From Opitutia bacterium (GTDB lineage Bacteria; Verrucomicrobiota; Verrucomicrobiia; Opitutales; UBA953): DNA of 64,000 nucleotides. This document shows positions 33,984 through 43,380 of the stretch, piece after piece. The DNA is taken from assembly GCA_003569165.1 (NCBI GenBank), contig BGOI01000002.1:1-64000 (forward strand), written 5' to 3'. The position numbers were made by a program, and so were the translations under genes. Under the pieces are notes generated by a model, which worked only from the letters and a program-made list of their open reading frames with translations, was not told the DNA's origin and did not search any database. Within the stretch, counting starts at the first letter, position 1; every line of letters starts with the position of its first letter.

Positions 33984-34487
33984 ATGGAAAACGACAACAT
34001 CTCCCCCTCCTCTTCCGAATCCAAGCTCCCGCTTATCGTGGGAATCCTCGGTTTCGCTCTCGGCACTGCCGGCCTCGTGCTCGGCATCCAGGCCAAGCGC
34101 CTCGCCGCGGCCGCCACGGATGACGCCATCGCCATCAAGGCCAACGTCGAAGTAGTTCAGAACGCGCTCGGCGGCAAGGCCAGCACCGCCGACCTCCAGG
34201 CCGTCCGTGCCGACCTCGACAAGGGTCTCTCCGACCTCGCCCTCAACGAGAAGACCCTCGCTGACCAGATCACCGCTCTCCAGAAGCTCGCTTCCTCCCC
34301 GAAGGCCACCACCGGTGCCGGCAAGGCTACGGTCACGGCTGGTCCCGGCGAATACGTCGTCGCCAAGGGCGACACGCTTGGCGGCATCGCCAAGAAGGTC
34401 GGCATCTCGCTCAAGTCCATCCAGGAACTCAACCCTGACGTGAACGCGAATCGCATGCAGATCGGTCAGAAGCTGAAGACCAAGTAA
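33984..34487 (+). CDS. LysM-domain membrane-anchored protein
   Basis: N-terminal helix (LPLIVGILGFALGTAGLVLGI) anchors the protein; a coiled coil follows (residues ~40-95); the C-terminal LysM domain EYVVAKGDTLGGIAKKVGISLKSIQELNPDVNANRMQIGQKLKTK binds peptidoglycan. Likely tethers inner membrane and cell wall. A terminator-like hairpin begins 92 bp after the stop, inside the next gene. Confidence 0.85.
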   Translation: MENDNISPSSSESKLPLIVGILGFALGTAGLVLGIQAKRLAAAATDDAIAIKANVEVVQNALGGKASTADLQAVRADLDKGLSDLALNEKTLADQITALQKLASSPKATTGAGKATVTAGPGEYVVAKGDTLGGIAKKVGISLKSIQELNPDVNANRMQIGQKLKTK

Positions 34488-34495
34488 TCTTGCGC

Positions 34496-35053
34496 ATGTC
34501 GGCGCCCTCTCGCTGGTCCGTCCAGCACGAAGAGCTCCACGCCGACTGCAGGGTTTTCCGGGTTTACAAGGAACACTGTAATCACCCTCTCGACAAACGA
34601 GAGGGTGATTTTTTTGTGCTCCGCTCCGGCGACTGGGTCCTCGCGCTCCCCATCACCGAAGACGGCCGGCTGGTGATGGTCCGCCAATATCGCTTCGGCA
34701 CGCGCGACCTTTCCACCGAAGCGCCGGGCGGTATCATCGAGCGCGGCGAAGACCCCGTGCTCGCCGCCGTGCGCGAGACCGAGGAGGAAACCGGCTTCGC
34801 CGGTGGCCGGGCTACCCTACTCGGCACCTGCGCTCCAAACCCCGCTATTCAGGCCAATCGCTGTCATTTCGTGCTCCTGGACGGCGTCCGCCCGACGGGC
34901 CTCCGCGCCCCGGACGAACACGAAGAAATTCAAGTGTTGGCCGTCCGCCCCAAGGCCGCCCTCGCGCAGGCGCTCGAGAACCAGGCGCAGCATTCGCTCG
35001 CCCTGCTCGCGCTCTATCGTCTTCGTGACGCACGACCCGAACTCTTTTCATGA
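34496..35053 (+). CDS. NUDIX hydrolase
   Basis: The Nudix box GGIIERGEDPVLAAVRETEEETGF is complete (G-x5-E-x7-RE-x2-EE-x-G-F). N-terminal part (CNHPLDKREGDFFVLRSGDWVLALP) resembles ADP-ribose pyrophosphatase-type NUDIX proteins. ATG at 34496 is preferred to TTG at 34490. It lies 8 bp after the LysM gene and its TGA overlaps the ATG of the PfkB gene. Unusually, codons for NHPLDKREGDFF form a perfect intrinsic terminator (34580-34615). Confidence 0.85.
   Translation: MSAPSRWSVQHEELHADCRVFRVYKEHCNHPLDKREGDFFVLRSGDWVLALPITEDGRLVMVRQYRFGTRDLSTEAPGGIIERGEDPVLAAVRETEEETGFAGGRATLLGTCAPNPAIQANRCHFVLLDGVRPTGLRAPDEHEEIQVLAVRPKAALAQALENQAQHSLALLALYRLRDARPELFS
34580..34615 (+). terminator. Perfect terminator hairpin inside the NUDIX coding sequence
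   Basis: 13-bp perfect stem AATCACCCTCTCG / CGAGAGGGTGATT with a 5-nt loop, followed directly by seven T. It has the canonical form of an intrinsic terminator, and lies at about codons 29-40 of the NUDIX gene and 92 bp after the LysM stop. Confidence 0.8.
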
Positions 35054-35994
35054 CCACTCCTACCCGCATCAAGAACAAGGGCCGCGAGGCCGATCCGGTC
35101 CTCGTCGTCGGCTCCGTGGCTTACGACAGCATCATCACCCCGCACGACAAAGGGGAACGTATCCTCGGCGGCAGCGCCGCCTACGCGTGCCTCGCCGCCA
35201 GCTACTTCGCGCCGCCGCGCATTGTCGGCGTCGTCGGCCATGACTTCCGCGACCGCGACCGCAACAAGCTCGCCAAGCGCGGCATCGACCTCGACGGCCT
35301 CCTCACCGATTCGTCGGGTCGCACGTTCTTCTGGCGCGGCCGCTACCACGAAAATTACAACCGCCGCGATACCGAGGATCTGCAGCTTAACGTCTTCGAA
35401 CACTTCAAGCCCAAGCTGCCCGACGCGCACCGCGCCTCGCCTTACGTCATGCTCGGCAACATCCGGCCTGACCTACAGCTCGAAGTCCTCAACCAGCTCA
35501 CCGCACCACGCTACGTGCTCGCCGACACCATCGATATCTGGATCGAAACACAGCGGGAGAAACTCGGTGAAGTCATGCGCCGCGCCGACCTGCTCGTGGT
35601 CAACGACACCGAATCCGCTAAGCTCACCGGCGAAGCCAACGTCATCGTGGCCGGCCACGCCTTGCGTAAGCACGGGTGCAAGACCGTCATCATCAAGAAA
35701 GGCGAACATGGGGCGGTCCTCTTCCACGAGGAGGGCCTTTTCATGCTCCCCGCCTACCCCGTGACCGAGCTGCGCGACCCCACCGGGGCCGGCGATAGCT
35801 TCGCCGGGGCCCTCTTGGGCTACCTGGCCTCGGCCGGGGCGACCGATTTCGCGACCCTCAAGCAGGCCATGGTCTACGGCACCGCCGTCGCCAGCCTGAC
35901 CGTCGAGGCCTTCTCCACCGACCGCCTGGCCAAAGCCGGCTGCCGTGAGATCCGGGCCCGCCGCAAGGACCTCTTGAAGCTGATTAAGGCCTAA
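35050..35994 (+). CDS. PfkB-family sugar or nucleoside kinase
   Basis: Ribokinase-like fold: PVLVVGSVAYDSIITP at the N-terminus, GGSAAYACLAASYF (signature 1 region), and the PfkB signature 2 ELRDPTGAGDSFAGALLGYL, with the catalytic Asp in TGAGD. Substrate unclear. Transcriptionally coupled to the NUDIX gene (ATGA overlap), suggesting a nucleotide/sugar phosphate role. 314 residues is normal. Confidence 0.85.
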   Translation: MTTPTRIKNKGREADPVLVVGSVAYDSIITPHDKGERILGGSAAYACLAASYFAPPRIVGVVGHDFRDRDRNKLAKRGIDLDGLLTDSSGRTFFWRGRYHENYNRRDTEDLQLNVFEHFKPKLPDAHRASPYVMLGNIRPDLQLEVLNQLTAPRYVLADTIDIWIETQREKLGEVMRRADLLVVNDTESAKLTGEANVIVAGHALRKHGCKTVIIKKGEHGAVLFHEEGLFMLPAYPVTELRDPTGAGDSFAGALLGYLASAGATDFATLKQAMVYGTAVASLTVEAFSTDRLAKAGCREIRARRKDLLKLIKA

Positions 35995-36194
35995 CCGCGG
36001 CGGCGGACCAGGAACCGCCAGAGCACAAAGAGTAGGATAGCCGAGAAGACCAGGTCGCCGACCACCAAAGGCCAGACCCGGGAGAGCTTTTGGGCGAAAA
36101 GGGCGTAGAGCAGGAAACCGGCCTGGAGGACGATCACCACCGTCAGGAGGGGGACGAAGCGGCGGAGCTTCGCGAGGGGATCAGGGTCGCTCAT
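35991..36194 (-). CDS. Small two-helix membrane protein
   Basis: 67 residues: VPLLTVVIVLQAGFLLYALF and LVVGDLVFSAILLFVLWRFLV as two membrane helices, with a basic C-terminal end (RRRG). Its TGA overlaps the end of coaX's neighbour, so it follows coaX with a 4-bp overlap. Function unknown. Convergent with the PfkB gene. Confidence 0.65.
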   Translation of the reverse strand: MSDPDPLAKLRRFVPLLTVVIVLQAGFLLYALFAQKLSRVWPLVVGDLVFSAILLFVLWRFLVRRRG

Positions 36195-36979
36195 GCGAAA
36201 TGACGGCGGTGGGCTTCGGCTAGGCCGAGCAGGGTCAGGTGCGGCTCATGCGACACGCGTGCCTGCCAAGAGGCCGGCAAGTAGACCGCCGCGCCGCCGG
36301 TGACAATCACCTTGGGCAGCGGGGAGCCTTGGCGGACGAGTTCGGCGCAGACGCCATCGAGCAAGGCACCGATCATCCCGGCAAACCCGAGGGCACAGCC
36401 GGAGCGCATCGCGTCGACGGTCGACTTACCAATGGCCGGCCCGCCGAGCAAGGCGGACGGATCAAGCGCCGGCAGTAAGGCCGTGCGCTCATGGAGATAC
36501 TGCGTCATCACGCCGAGGCCGGGTGCAATAATGCCGCCGGCGTACCCGCGATCGGTGAGGATATCGACCGTGGTGGCCGTGCCCATGCCGATGATGACCG
36601 CCGGGGCGCCCGCGACGAGTTGGGCGCCGACACAATCAGCGAGACGATCTTGGCCGACTTCGGCCGGCTTCGGATAATCGAACACGAGGCCTTGCACGTT
36701 GTCGTGACGCAGATGATAGAACGGTCGGCCGCTGCTCAGGAGCGCTGGCGAGATCGCCGCGGTCACCTTCGGGACAACGCTCGCGAGCGCGATGCCCTTC
36801 GTCGGATGCGCAGCGAGCAACGCGTTTAAGGCGGCGGTCTCAAGCGAAGCGGTGGGCAGCTCGCCATGGGCGAGTAGCTGGCGTCCGTCCACGACGCCCC
36901 AGTGCGCGTGCGTGTTGCCGACATCGAGGCAGAAGATGGACACGGGGAAGACGGTGGTCGGAAGCGGGCGCGGGCGCAA
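36191..36979 (-). CDS. coaX: Type III pantothenate kinase (CoaX)
   Basis: First step of coenzyme A synthesis, phosphorylating pantothenate. ATPase motif FCLDVGNTHAHWGVV, the Asp-containing strand DNVQGLVFDYPKPAEVGQDRLAD, GMGTATTVDIL, and GGIIAPGL are all typical. The start could be the in-frame GTG at 36943 (VSIFCLDVGNTH). Located next to birA, so two cofactor genes are neighbours. Confidence 0.9.
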   Translation of the reverse strand: MRPRPLPTTVFPVSIFCLDVGNTHAHWGVVDGRQLLAHGELPTASLETAALNALLAAHPTKGIALASVVPKVTAAISPALLSSGRPFYHLRHDNVQGLVFDYPKPAEVGQDRLADCVGAQLVAGAPAVIIGMGTATTVDILTDRGYAGGIIAPGLGVMTQYLHERTALLPALDPSALLGGPAIGKSTVDAMRSGCALGFAGMIGALLDGVCAELVRQGSPLPKVIVTGGAAVYLPASWQARVSHEPHLTLLGLAEAHRRHFA

Positions 36980-36983
36980 GCGC

Positions 36984-37973
36984 TCAGGGTTTGCGCAGCG
37001 TGACTTCGCCCGAGGAGACGATGGTCTTGCGGCCGCCGCCGGTACGGAGAATCAGGGAGCCCTCTTCATCGATACCGTCGACAATCCCCGCGATGGGGTC
37101 GCCGCGTAGACCGACGCGGACGGACTTGCCGGCGAGCACATCGTGGTGCTGCCAAAGCTTACGGAACGACCGCGACCAGGTGCCTTCCTCGAACTGCTCC
37201 CAGGCTTGGAAGAGCGCGGCGATGACCGCAGCCGCCTCGCGGTTGATGTCGATCGGTTCGCCGAGCGCTGCTTCGAAGGAGCCAGCGGTCGCACGAATCT
37301 CGGCCGGGAAATCTTTGGGTTGGCCAGTGAAGTTAAGGCCGAGGCCGAAAACCAGTTCGCGGACTGAATCGGCGTCGAGGCGGGCCTCCGTGAGCATGCC
37401 GGCGACCTTGCGTCCATCGGGCGACTGCAGGTCGTTGGGCCATTTCAGGCCGAGTTTAAGGCCGAGAGATTTTTCGACGTGCGCGCAAAGCGCCAGGCCC
37501 ATCCAGAGCGTGAACGGCTTGAGGCGTTCCGGCGGGATGAACGGGCGGAAGGCGAGGGACAGGTAGAGGTTGCCGGCTTGAGTGCTATGCCACTTGCGAC
37601 CCAAGCGGCCGCGACCGGCCCGTTGCGAACGGGCAAGCACCGCGAACGGCGCTTCCTGGCCGACGGCGAGACGGCGCTCGGCTTCGGAGTTCGTGCTATC
37701 GACTTCGGCGAGTAACTCGACGGCGGGAGAGACCTTGAGGCGACGAAGGTGCGCGTCGAGCAACGCCGCGTTGATCTCGCGCGGGACGGACTTCAGTTCA
37801 TAGCCCTTCCGGGTCGAAGCCTTGAACGTGAAGCCATCGGCGCGGAGTCGCTCCATCCGGCTCCAGATCGCCACGCGGGAGACGCCGAGTTCTTTCGCGA
37901 GACGGTCCCCGCTGACCGGTTCGCCGTCGGCCTTGAGGAACGCCAGGAGGATGCTGCTGTCGAGGGCGGCCAT
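36984..37973 (-). CDS. birA: Biotin operon repressor / biotin-protein ligase (BirA)
   Basis: Start set at MAALDSSILLAFLKADGEPVSGDRLAKELGVSRVAIWSRMERLRADGF, which forms the helix-turn-helix N-terminus. Central ligase motif GRGRLGRKWHSTQAGNLYLSLAF and KWPNDLQSPDGRKVAGMLTE, C-terminal SH3-like part. Attaches biotin to carboxylase carrier protein and may repress biotin genes. In a minus-strand series with nadC (4 bp after its stop) and coaX. Confidence 0.92.
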   Translation of the reverse strand: MAALDSSILLAFLKADGEPVSGDRLAKELGVSRVAIWSRMERLRADGFTFKASTRKGYELKSVPREINAALLDAHLRRLKVSPAVELLAEVDSTNSEAERRLAVGQEAPFAVLARSQRAGRGRLGRKWHSTQAGNLYLSLAFRPFIPPERLKPFTLWMGLALCAHVEKSLGLKLGLKWPNDLQSPDGRKVAGMLTEARLDADSVRELVFGLGLNFTGQPKDFPAEIRATAGSFEAALGEPIDINREAAAVIAALFQAWEQFEEGTWSRSFRKLWQHHDVLAGKSVRVGLRGDPIAGIVDGIDEEGSLILRTGGGRKTIVSSGEVTLRKP

Positions 37974-37977
37974 GACG

Positions 37978-38904
37978 TCAGAGCCAGTCGAGTCCGAGGT
38001 CGCACCACGGCGCGGCATGGGTGAGGCCGCCGCTCGAGACGAAATCCGGCGCGAGCGCACCGATGAGCGGGAGTGATTCTAGGCTGACGCCGCCGCTGAC
38101 TTCAGACCAAGCGAGGCCACGGAGCTGTGGAATCGCCTCACGCAGATCGGCGAGCGGAAAGTTATCGAGCAGGATGATATCGGCACCAGCCGCGAGGACC
38201 GGGCGGATCTGGTCGAGGCGATCGACCTCGACTTCGACGAGGAGGTCCGGGCGGCTTTCGCGCGCGCGCTGGACCATCTTCGTGATCCGTTCGCCAGCCG
38301 TGGCGCCACTGGCTGCGAGATGGTTATCCTTCACCATGATACGGTCGAAGAGGCCGAGGCGATGATTGTAGCCGCCCCCTTGGCCCACGGCGTACTTCTC
38401 GAGCATACGGAAGCCTGGCGTCGTCTTCCGCGTATCGAGCAATTTCGTCGGTGACGAACCGAGGGCGAGGACGTGCTCGCGGGTGCGCGTCGCCACGCCG
38501 CAGAGGCGTTGCAGGAAATTAAGAAGGATGCGTTCGGCAGAAAGTAGGTCGGCGGCGGGGCCTTCGACTTCGGCGACCGCGGTGCCGGCCGGCACGAACT
38601 GCCCGTCATAGGCGAGCGGCTTCGCGTGGCAGCGACCCCCGTAAGCGGCGAAGACCACGTCCAGTAAGCCGAGGCCGGCGAGGACCATGGGGCGACGGGC
38701 GACCACGCGAGCGCGGGCGCGGGCCGCGCCGACGAGGAGAGCCGCGGAGGGATCTCCCGTGCGCAGTGGGCGCTGGGCGAGGCCTAAGCCGGCGAGATCT
38801 TCGTCGCGGGCAAACTCAGCGAAACGGAGCAACCACGAACGATCCAACTCGTCCCAGCGGAGACGGCGGATAAGTCGGTCGGTTTGGCCCGGATCGCGCG
38901 GCAT
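37978..38904 (-). CDS. nadC: Nicotinate-nucleotide pyrophosphorylase (NadC)
   Basis: Quinolinate phosphoribosyltransferase of NAD synthesis. Diagnostic LLDTRKTTPGFRMLEKYAVGQGG, YNHRLGLFDRIMVKDNHL, and DIILLDNFPLADLR, EVSGGVSLE near the end. 308 residues fits. Placed between dnaJ and birA on the same strand, 40 bp after dnaJ. Confidence 0.93.
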   Translation of the reverse strand: MPRDPGQTDRLIRRLRWDELDRSWLLRFAEFARDEDLAGLGLAQRPLRTGDPSAALLVGAARARARVVARRPMVLAGLGLLDVVFAAYGGRCHAKPLAYDGQFVPAGTAVAEVEGPAADLLSAERILLNFLQRLCGVATRTREHVLALGSSPTKLLDTRKTTPGFRMLEKYAVGQGGGYNHRLGLFDRIMVKDNHLAASGATAGERITKMVQRARESRPDLLVEVEVDRLDQIRPVLAAGADIILLDNFPLADLREAIPQLRGLAWSEVSGGVSLESLPLIGALAPDFVSSGGLTHAAPWCDLGLDWL

Positions 38905-38943
38905 GGGTTCACCTTATGACCCGACCCCTGTCGGGCAAGGGGG

Positions 38944-40077
38944 TTAACGGAAGAACTCCTTGAACTTAGCGCGCCAGGATTCGGAGACCGGCGCAGCTTC
39001 GTCGCCGCAGGCGGCGGCATAGGCCTTGAGGGCTTCCTTTTCCTTGTCGGTCATCTTCTTCGGCACGTCGATGTCGACGCGCACGAGGAGGTCCCCGGAG
39101 GTCGAGCCGCGGAGCGAAGGCATGCCTTCGCCGCGAAGGCGGAAGATCGTGCCGCCCTGCGTACCGGCCGGGATATTGAGCGTGGTCTTGCCCTTCAGCT
39201 TTGGGACGACGATCTTGCCGCCGAGGGCGGCGATCGAGAACTTCACCGGTACACTGCAGGCAAGGTCGTCGCCATCACGCTCGAAGAGTTGGTGATCCGT
39301 GACCGTGATATAGACGTAGAGGTCGCCAGCGGAAGCGCCCCGACGGCCGGCCGAGCCATTGCTGCTCGAGCGGAGCTTGGTGCCCGTGTCGACGCCGGGA
39401 GGAATGCGTAGGCTGACCGTAGATTCCGCGACCGTGCGGCCTTCGCCGGAGCAAGGCTTGCAGGGCTTGTCGATGCGTTCGCCTTGACCGCCGCAGGACG
39501 GGCAGGTCTGACGCATCTGGAAGAAACCGTTCGAACGGACGACCTGGCCTTGACCAGCACAAGTCGGACAGCGGCTCTTCTTGGAGCCCGGCTCGGCGCC
39601 GGAACCCGCGCACTTTGTGCAGGCGACGTGCTTGCGGTAGGGGATCTTGCGTTCGACGCCTTCCGCGGCCTCTTCGAGCGTGATCTTCAAGTCGACGCGC
39701 AGGTCTTCGCCGGCGTCGTCCTGGCCCTCGCTCGCGCCACCACCGAAGCCACCGCCGCCACCGCCGCCGAACATTTGTTCGAAGATGTCACGCGGATCGG
39801 TGCCGCGGAAACCTCCGCCGGCCGGGCCACGACCGGCACCCGCGCCTTTGTTGGGGTCGAACGCCGCTTCGCCATGCTGGTCGTACAGCTTGCGCTTCCC
39901 GTCATCACTGAGGATCTCGTAGGCGCGGGAAACTTTCTTGAACTTCTCCTCGGCCTCCTTGTTACCCGGATTACGGTCCGGGTGAAACTCCATCGCTTTT
40001 TTGCGATAGGCCTTCTTGAGCTCATCAGCGGACGCGCTCTTCGCGACGCCCAGCAGCGTGTAATATTCGTCGGCCAT
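38944..40077 (-). CDS. dnaJ: Chaperone DnaJ (Hsp40)
   Basis: J-domain [38 protein letters not shown] with the HPD motif, a Gly/Phe-rich linker ([12 protein letters not shown]), four zinc-binding CxxCxGxG repeats ([32 protein letters not shown]), and the two C-terminal beta domains. Co-chaperone of DnaK. Sits just after grpE on the same strand. Confidence 0.95.
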   Translation of the reverse strand: MADEYYTLLGVAKSASADELKKAYRKKAMEFHPDRNPGNKEAEEKFKKVSRAYEILSDDGKRKLYDQHGEAAFDPNKGAGAGRGPAGGGFRGTDPRDIFEQMFGGGGGGGFGGGASEGQDDAGEDLRVDLKITLEEAAEGVERKIPYRKHVACTKCAGSGAEPGSKKSRCPTCAGQGQVVRSNGFFQMRQTCPSCGGQGERIDKPCKPCSGEGRTVAESTVSLRIPPGVDTGTKLRSSSNGSAGRRGASAGDLYVYITVTDHQLFERDGDDLACSVPVKFSIAALGGKIVVPKLKGKTTLNIPAGTQGGTIFRLRGEGMPSLRGSTSGDLLVRVDIDVPKKMTDKEKEALKAYAAACGDEAAPVSESWRAKFKEFFR

Positions 40078-40085
40078 CGGGGAGA

Positions 40086-40592
40086 TTACTTGGCGGCGCC
40101 GGAGGAGACGAAGACGGCAGCCGGACGGAGGACGCGATCGTGGAGCAGCCAGCCCGAGCGGGCGACGCGGAGCACCGTGCCTTCGGCGACGTCGGCGCTC
40201 GGCTCGGAGCCCACGGCTTCGTGCCGGGAGGGATCGAAAGCTTGGCCGACCGGATTGACCTCGACGAGGCCCTGCGCGGAAAGAATCGCGCGCAACTGGC
40301 CGACCGCCATGCGGAAGCCTTCGGCGACGGCGCGCCCGTCGGCCTGCTTCGCCGCGGACTCCAGGCCGAGGTTAAGAGAATCCAGGGCGGGCAGAAGGTC
40401 TTCAAGCAGGCCGGCCGTGGCGAACTTGCGGAGCTCGATACCCTCGCGGTGGTGGCGGCGCTGCTGGTTCTGCTGATCGGCGTTACTGCGCAGCACCGTG
40501 TCCTTGAGGAGCGCGATCTGGCCTTCGAGCTCAGCGATACGGGTCGCGGCGTCGGGCTGGTTAGGTTCGGAAGAAGAGGTCGGTTCGGTCAT
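40086..40592 (-). CDS. grpE: Nucleotide exchange factor GrpE
   Basis: N-terminal coiled coil ([55 protein letters not shown]) and the C-terminal beta-wing [15 protein letters not shown], both GrpE hallmarks. Releases ADP from DnaK. 8 bp before dnaJ. No HrcA or CIRCE box was seen upstream. Confidence 0.93.
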   Translation of the reverse strand: MTEPTSSSEPNQPDAATRIAELEGQIALLKDTVLRSNADQQNQQRRHHREGIELRKFATAGLLEDLLPALDSLNLGLESAAKQADGRAVAEGFRMAVGQLRAILSAQGLVEVNPVGQAFDPSRHEAVGSEPSADVAEGTVLRVARSGWLLHDRVLRPAAVFVSSGAAK

Positions 40593-40596
40593 GAGA

Positions 40597-41367
40597 TTAT
40601 TTTTCGCCGAGCAGCTTCTCGGTCACAGATTTGCGGAGGCGCTCGCGGGCGAGGTCGAGGAGGAGTTCAGGCTGTTGCTGGACGGCGGTCTGCACAGCCT
40701 GCGTGCCCATCGGGCGGGAGACTTTCTCGTCGAAGTTGCGCTCGGTGATATCGCGGGCTTCGAAAACGTAGTTGAAGGCTTGGTCGACGACCACCTTACG
40801 CTGGTCGGTGCCGTCGCCCGAGATGATGGTGATCCGATTAACGCGAACCCGCAGGTGCTTGATGAGGAAAGGCTGCTTGGCGCTCGGCGGGCCGGGGGTG
40901 GGCTTGGGGGCTTCCGTCGCCACCGCGGATTTGAGCCCATTGAAGATATCCTTCGCGTTGTTATCTTTCAGGAAGTCGGCCTTGCCGACGATCGTCAGGT
41001 GCTCGATGTCGAGTTCGACGTCATGGAAGACTTGGCTGCCGCCTTTAAAGAAGGTCAGCAGATCGAGATCGATGGCGAGCCGACGGACCTTGAGGAACTC
41101 CTTCTCCGTCCAGCGGGTCGGGTTGGTGATGGTCAGGCCGGCGTAGGCCAGTCGTCCGGCGAAGAGGTTCGTGTCGTTGGACTCGACCGCCAGATGGGCG
41201 CCGGACTTCGTGGCGAGGGAGGAATCGAGCAGCTTGGGGGAGAAGCGCCCCAAGGCCCAGACGCCCAGCAAGCCCACCATCACGAGGAATAGCACCACGC
41301 CGCAGAGCATCGTAAGCAGTTTGCGCAGGGCGGACCCGAGGCGGGTACTTTTGGAGGGAGCGGACAT
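40597..41367 (-). CDS. AsmA/DUF748-like envelope protein
   Basis: Start at MSAPSKSTRLG, 16 codons inside the track ORF. One N-terminal helix (LLTMLCGVVLFLVMVGLLGVWALG), then a beta-rich region (LAYAGLTITNPTRWTEKEFLKVRRLAIDLDLLTFFKGGSQVFHDVELDIEHL) typical of AsmA-type proteins that face the periplasm and are linked to lipid transport. It is much shorter than full AsmA. Four bp before grpE, so it is probably co-transcribed. Confidence 0.75.
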   Translation of the reverse strand: MSAPSKSTRLGSALRKLLTMLCGVVLFLVMVGLLGVWALGRFSPKLLDSSLATKSGAHLAVESNDTNLFAGRLAYAGLTITNPTRWTEKEFLKVRRLAIDLDLLTFFKGGSQVFHDVELDIEHLTIVGKADFLKDNNAKDIFNGLKSAVATEAPKPTPGPPSAKQPFLIKHLRVRVNRITIISGDGTDQRKVVVDQAFNYVFEARDITERNFDEKVSRPMGTQAVQTAVQQQPELLLDLARERLRKSVTEKLLGEK

Positions 41368-41606
41368 CGTGGGACGCTGAAATCGAGCAGTAGGCGTGCC
41401 ACTGAGCAGGGTCAACGGTGGAGGCGAAAAGCAGGGTTAACGGCCGTTTTTCTAGGAAGGCCTGCGCTCAGATGCCCGGGCGCGGCGGGCAGGCGGGTCC
41501 TTCTGTCCCGGAGGTGTGACGCCCAACTCGGACCGAGTTGAGCGCCGCCCGCTGGGGCGAGGTAAGGCTTGCGGCGGGGCGGTGGGTGGGCTTCCTCCAT
41601 ACTCCA

Positions 41607-42491
41607 ATGAGTCAGGAAGCCGCCAAATTGATGCTCGGTCTGCCTAAAGGCAGCCTGGAAGAGGCCACTCTCCAGCTGTTCGCCCGGGCCGGGTTCCCCG
41701 TCACCAAGAGCAGCCGCTCTTACCGCCCCTCCTTCGATGACCCCGCCCTCGACGGCCGGTTCATCCGTGCCCAGGAAGTGGCCCGCTATGTCGAACATGG
41801 CTTCTTCGACTGTGGCCTCACTGGCCAAGACTGGGTCCAGGAAAACAACGCCGACGTCGTGCAGGTCTGCGAACTGATCTACAGCCGCGCCTCCGCCCAG
41901 AAATCCCGCTGGGTGCTCTGCGTGCCCGAAGCCTCCCCGGTCCAGACCGCCAAGGATCTGGCCGGCAAACGCGTCGCCACCGAACTCGTCGAGACCACCC
42001 GCCGCTGGTTCAAGGCCCAGGGCATCGAATGCGAAGTCGAATTCTCTTGGGGTGCCACCGAAGTGAAGGTGCCTGAGCTCGCTGATGCCATCGTCGATAT
42101 CACCGAGACCGGCTCTTCCATCAAAGCCAACAAGCTGCGCATCGTCGCCCAGCTGATGGAGACCACCACCGTCCTCGTCGCGAACAAGACCGCCTGGGCT
42201 AACCCTGCCAAGCGCGCCAAGATCGAGCAGATTGTGCTCATGCTGCAGGGCGCCCTCGCCGCGCAGCACATGGTCGGCCTTAAATTCAACCTCCCGAAGG
42301 CCAAGCTCGACCAGATCGCGGCCGCCCTGCCTGCCTTGCGTAATCCGACCGTGTCCCCGCTGAGCAATCCCGAGTGGATCGCCGTGGAGACGATCATCGA
42401 CGCCCGCCAGGCCCGCGAGTTCATCCCGACCCTCAAGGCCTCCGGCGCCGAGGGCATCGTGGAGTATCCGATCAACAAGCTCGTCTACTGA
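41607..42491 (+). CDS. hisG: ATP phosphoribosyltransferase (HisG)
   Basis: Start at MSQEAAKLMLGLPKGSLEEATLQLFARAG, 23 codons into the track ORF. First step of histidine synthesis. RYVEHGFFDCGLTGQDWVQ and DAIVDITETGSSIKANKLRIV are the PRT-domain motifs; the last 80 residues form the long-form regulatory domain (HisG_C). Followed 11 bp later by the agmatine genes, an unusual neighbourhood for hisG. Confidence 0.92.
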   Translation: MSQEAAKLMLGLPKGSLEEATLQLFARAGFPVTKSSRSYRPSFDDPALDGRFIRAQEVARYVEHGFFDCGLTGQDWVQENNADVVQVCELIYSRASAQKSRWVLCVPEASPVQTAKDLAGKRVATELVETTRRWFKAQGIECEVEFSWGATEVKVPELADAIVDITETGSSIKANKLRIVAQLMETTTVLVANKTAWANPAKRAKIEQIVLMLQGALAAQHMVGLKFNLPKAKLDQIAAALPALRNPTVSPLSNPEWIAVETIIDARQAREFIPTLKASGAEGIVEYPINKLVY

Positions 42492-42502
42492 CGACCTGCG
42501 CC

Positions 42503-43372
42503 ATGGCTGACTCCGTCCGTATCGGTCTCATCCAGCTCACCGCTGAGGACACGCCAGCGGCGAACGTGCGGAAGACCATTCCCCGCATCGAAGAAGCGGC
42601 GGCAAAGGGCGCCAAAATCATCGGCCTGCAGGAGATGTTCACGACGAAGTATTTCTGCATCAACCAGGACCCGAAGAACTTCGACCTCGCTGAGCCCATC
42701 GAGACCGGACCGTCCGTGACCGAACTCGCCAAGGCTGCTAAACGCCTCGGCGTCGTCATCATCGCCCCGCTCTTCGAAGCGCGCGGCAGCGAAGTCTACC
42801 ACAACACCGCGGCCGTCATCGACGCCGACGGCACCGTGCTCGGCAAGTACCGCAAGATGCACATCCCGCAGGACCCGGGCTTCGAAGAGAAATTCTACTT
42901 CACCCCCGGCGACCTCGGCTTCCGCACCTGGAAGACCGCGCATGGCGACATCGGCGTGCTCATCTGCTGGGACCAGTGGTATCCCGAAGCCGCGCGCCTC
43001 ACCGCGCTCGGCGGCGCGCAGATCCTTTTCTACCCGACCGCCATCGGCTGGCTGCCCGAAGAGAAGGCCGCCCTCGGCCACGCCCAGCATAACGCCTGGG
43101 AAACCGTCCAGCGCGGCCACGGCGTCGCCAACGGTTGCTACGTCGCCGCGACCAACCGCGTCGGCACCGAAGGCCGCACCCAGTTCTGGGGCCAGAGCTT
43201 CGTCTCCGATCCGTACGGTGAAATCGTCGCCCGCGCCTCGGTCGAGAAGGAGGAGATCCTCCTCGCCGACTGCGACCTCGTGAAGCAGCGCGAGTTCCGC
43301 CGCATCTGGCCGTTCTTCCGCGACCGCCGCATCGACGCCTACGGCGACCTGACGCGCCGTCTGCGCGACTGA
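42503..43372 (+). CDS. aguB: N-carbamoylputrescine amidohydrolase (AguB)
   Basis: Carbon-nitrogen hydrolase with the Glu-Lys-Cys triad: LQEMFTTKYF, KYRKMHIPQDPGFEEKFYFTPG, and LICWDQWYPEAARL. The AguB-specific features YFTPGDLGF and GHAQHNAW are present. Converts N-carbamoylputrescine to putrescine. Its partner aguA is 8 bp downstream. Confidence 0.92.
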   Translation: MADSVRIGLIQLTAEDTPAANVRKTIPRIEEAAAKGAKIIGLQEMFTTKYFCINQDPKNFDLAEPIETGPSVTELAKAAKRLGVVIIAPLFEARGSEVYHNTAAVIDADGTVLGKYRKMHIPQDPGFEEKFYFTPGDLGFRTWKTAHGDIGVLICWDQWYPEAARLTALGGAQILFYPTAIGWLPEEKAALGHAQHNAWETVQRGHGVANGCYVAATNRVGTEGRTQFWGQSFVSDPYGEIVARASVEKEEILLADCDLVKQREFRRIWPFFRDRRIDAYGDLTRRLRD

Positions 43373-43380
43373 CCTTCCGC

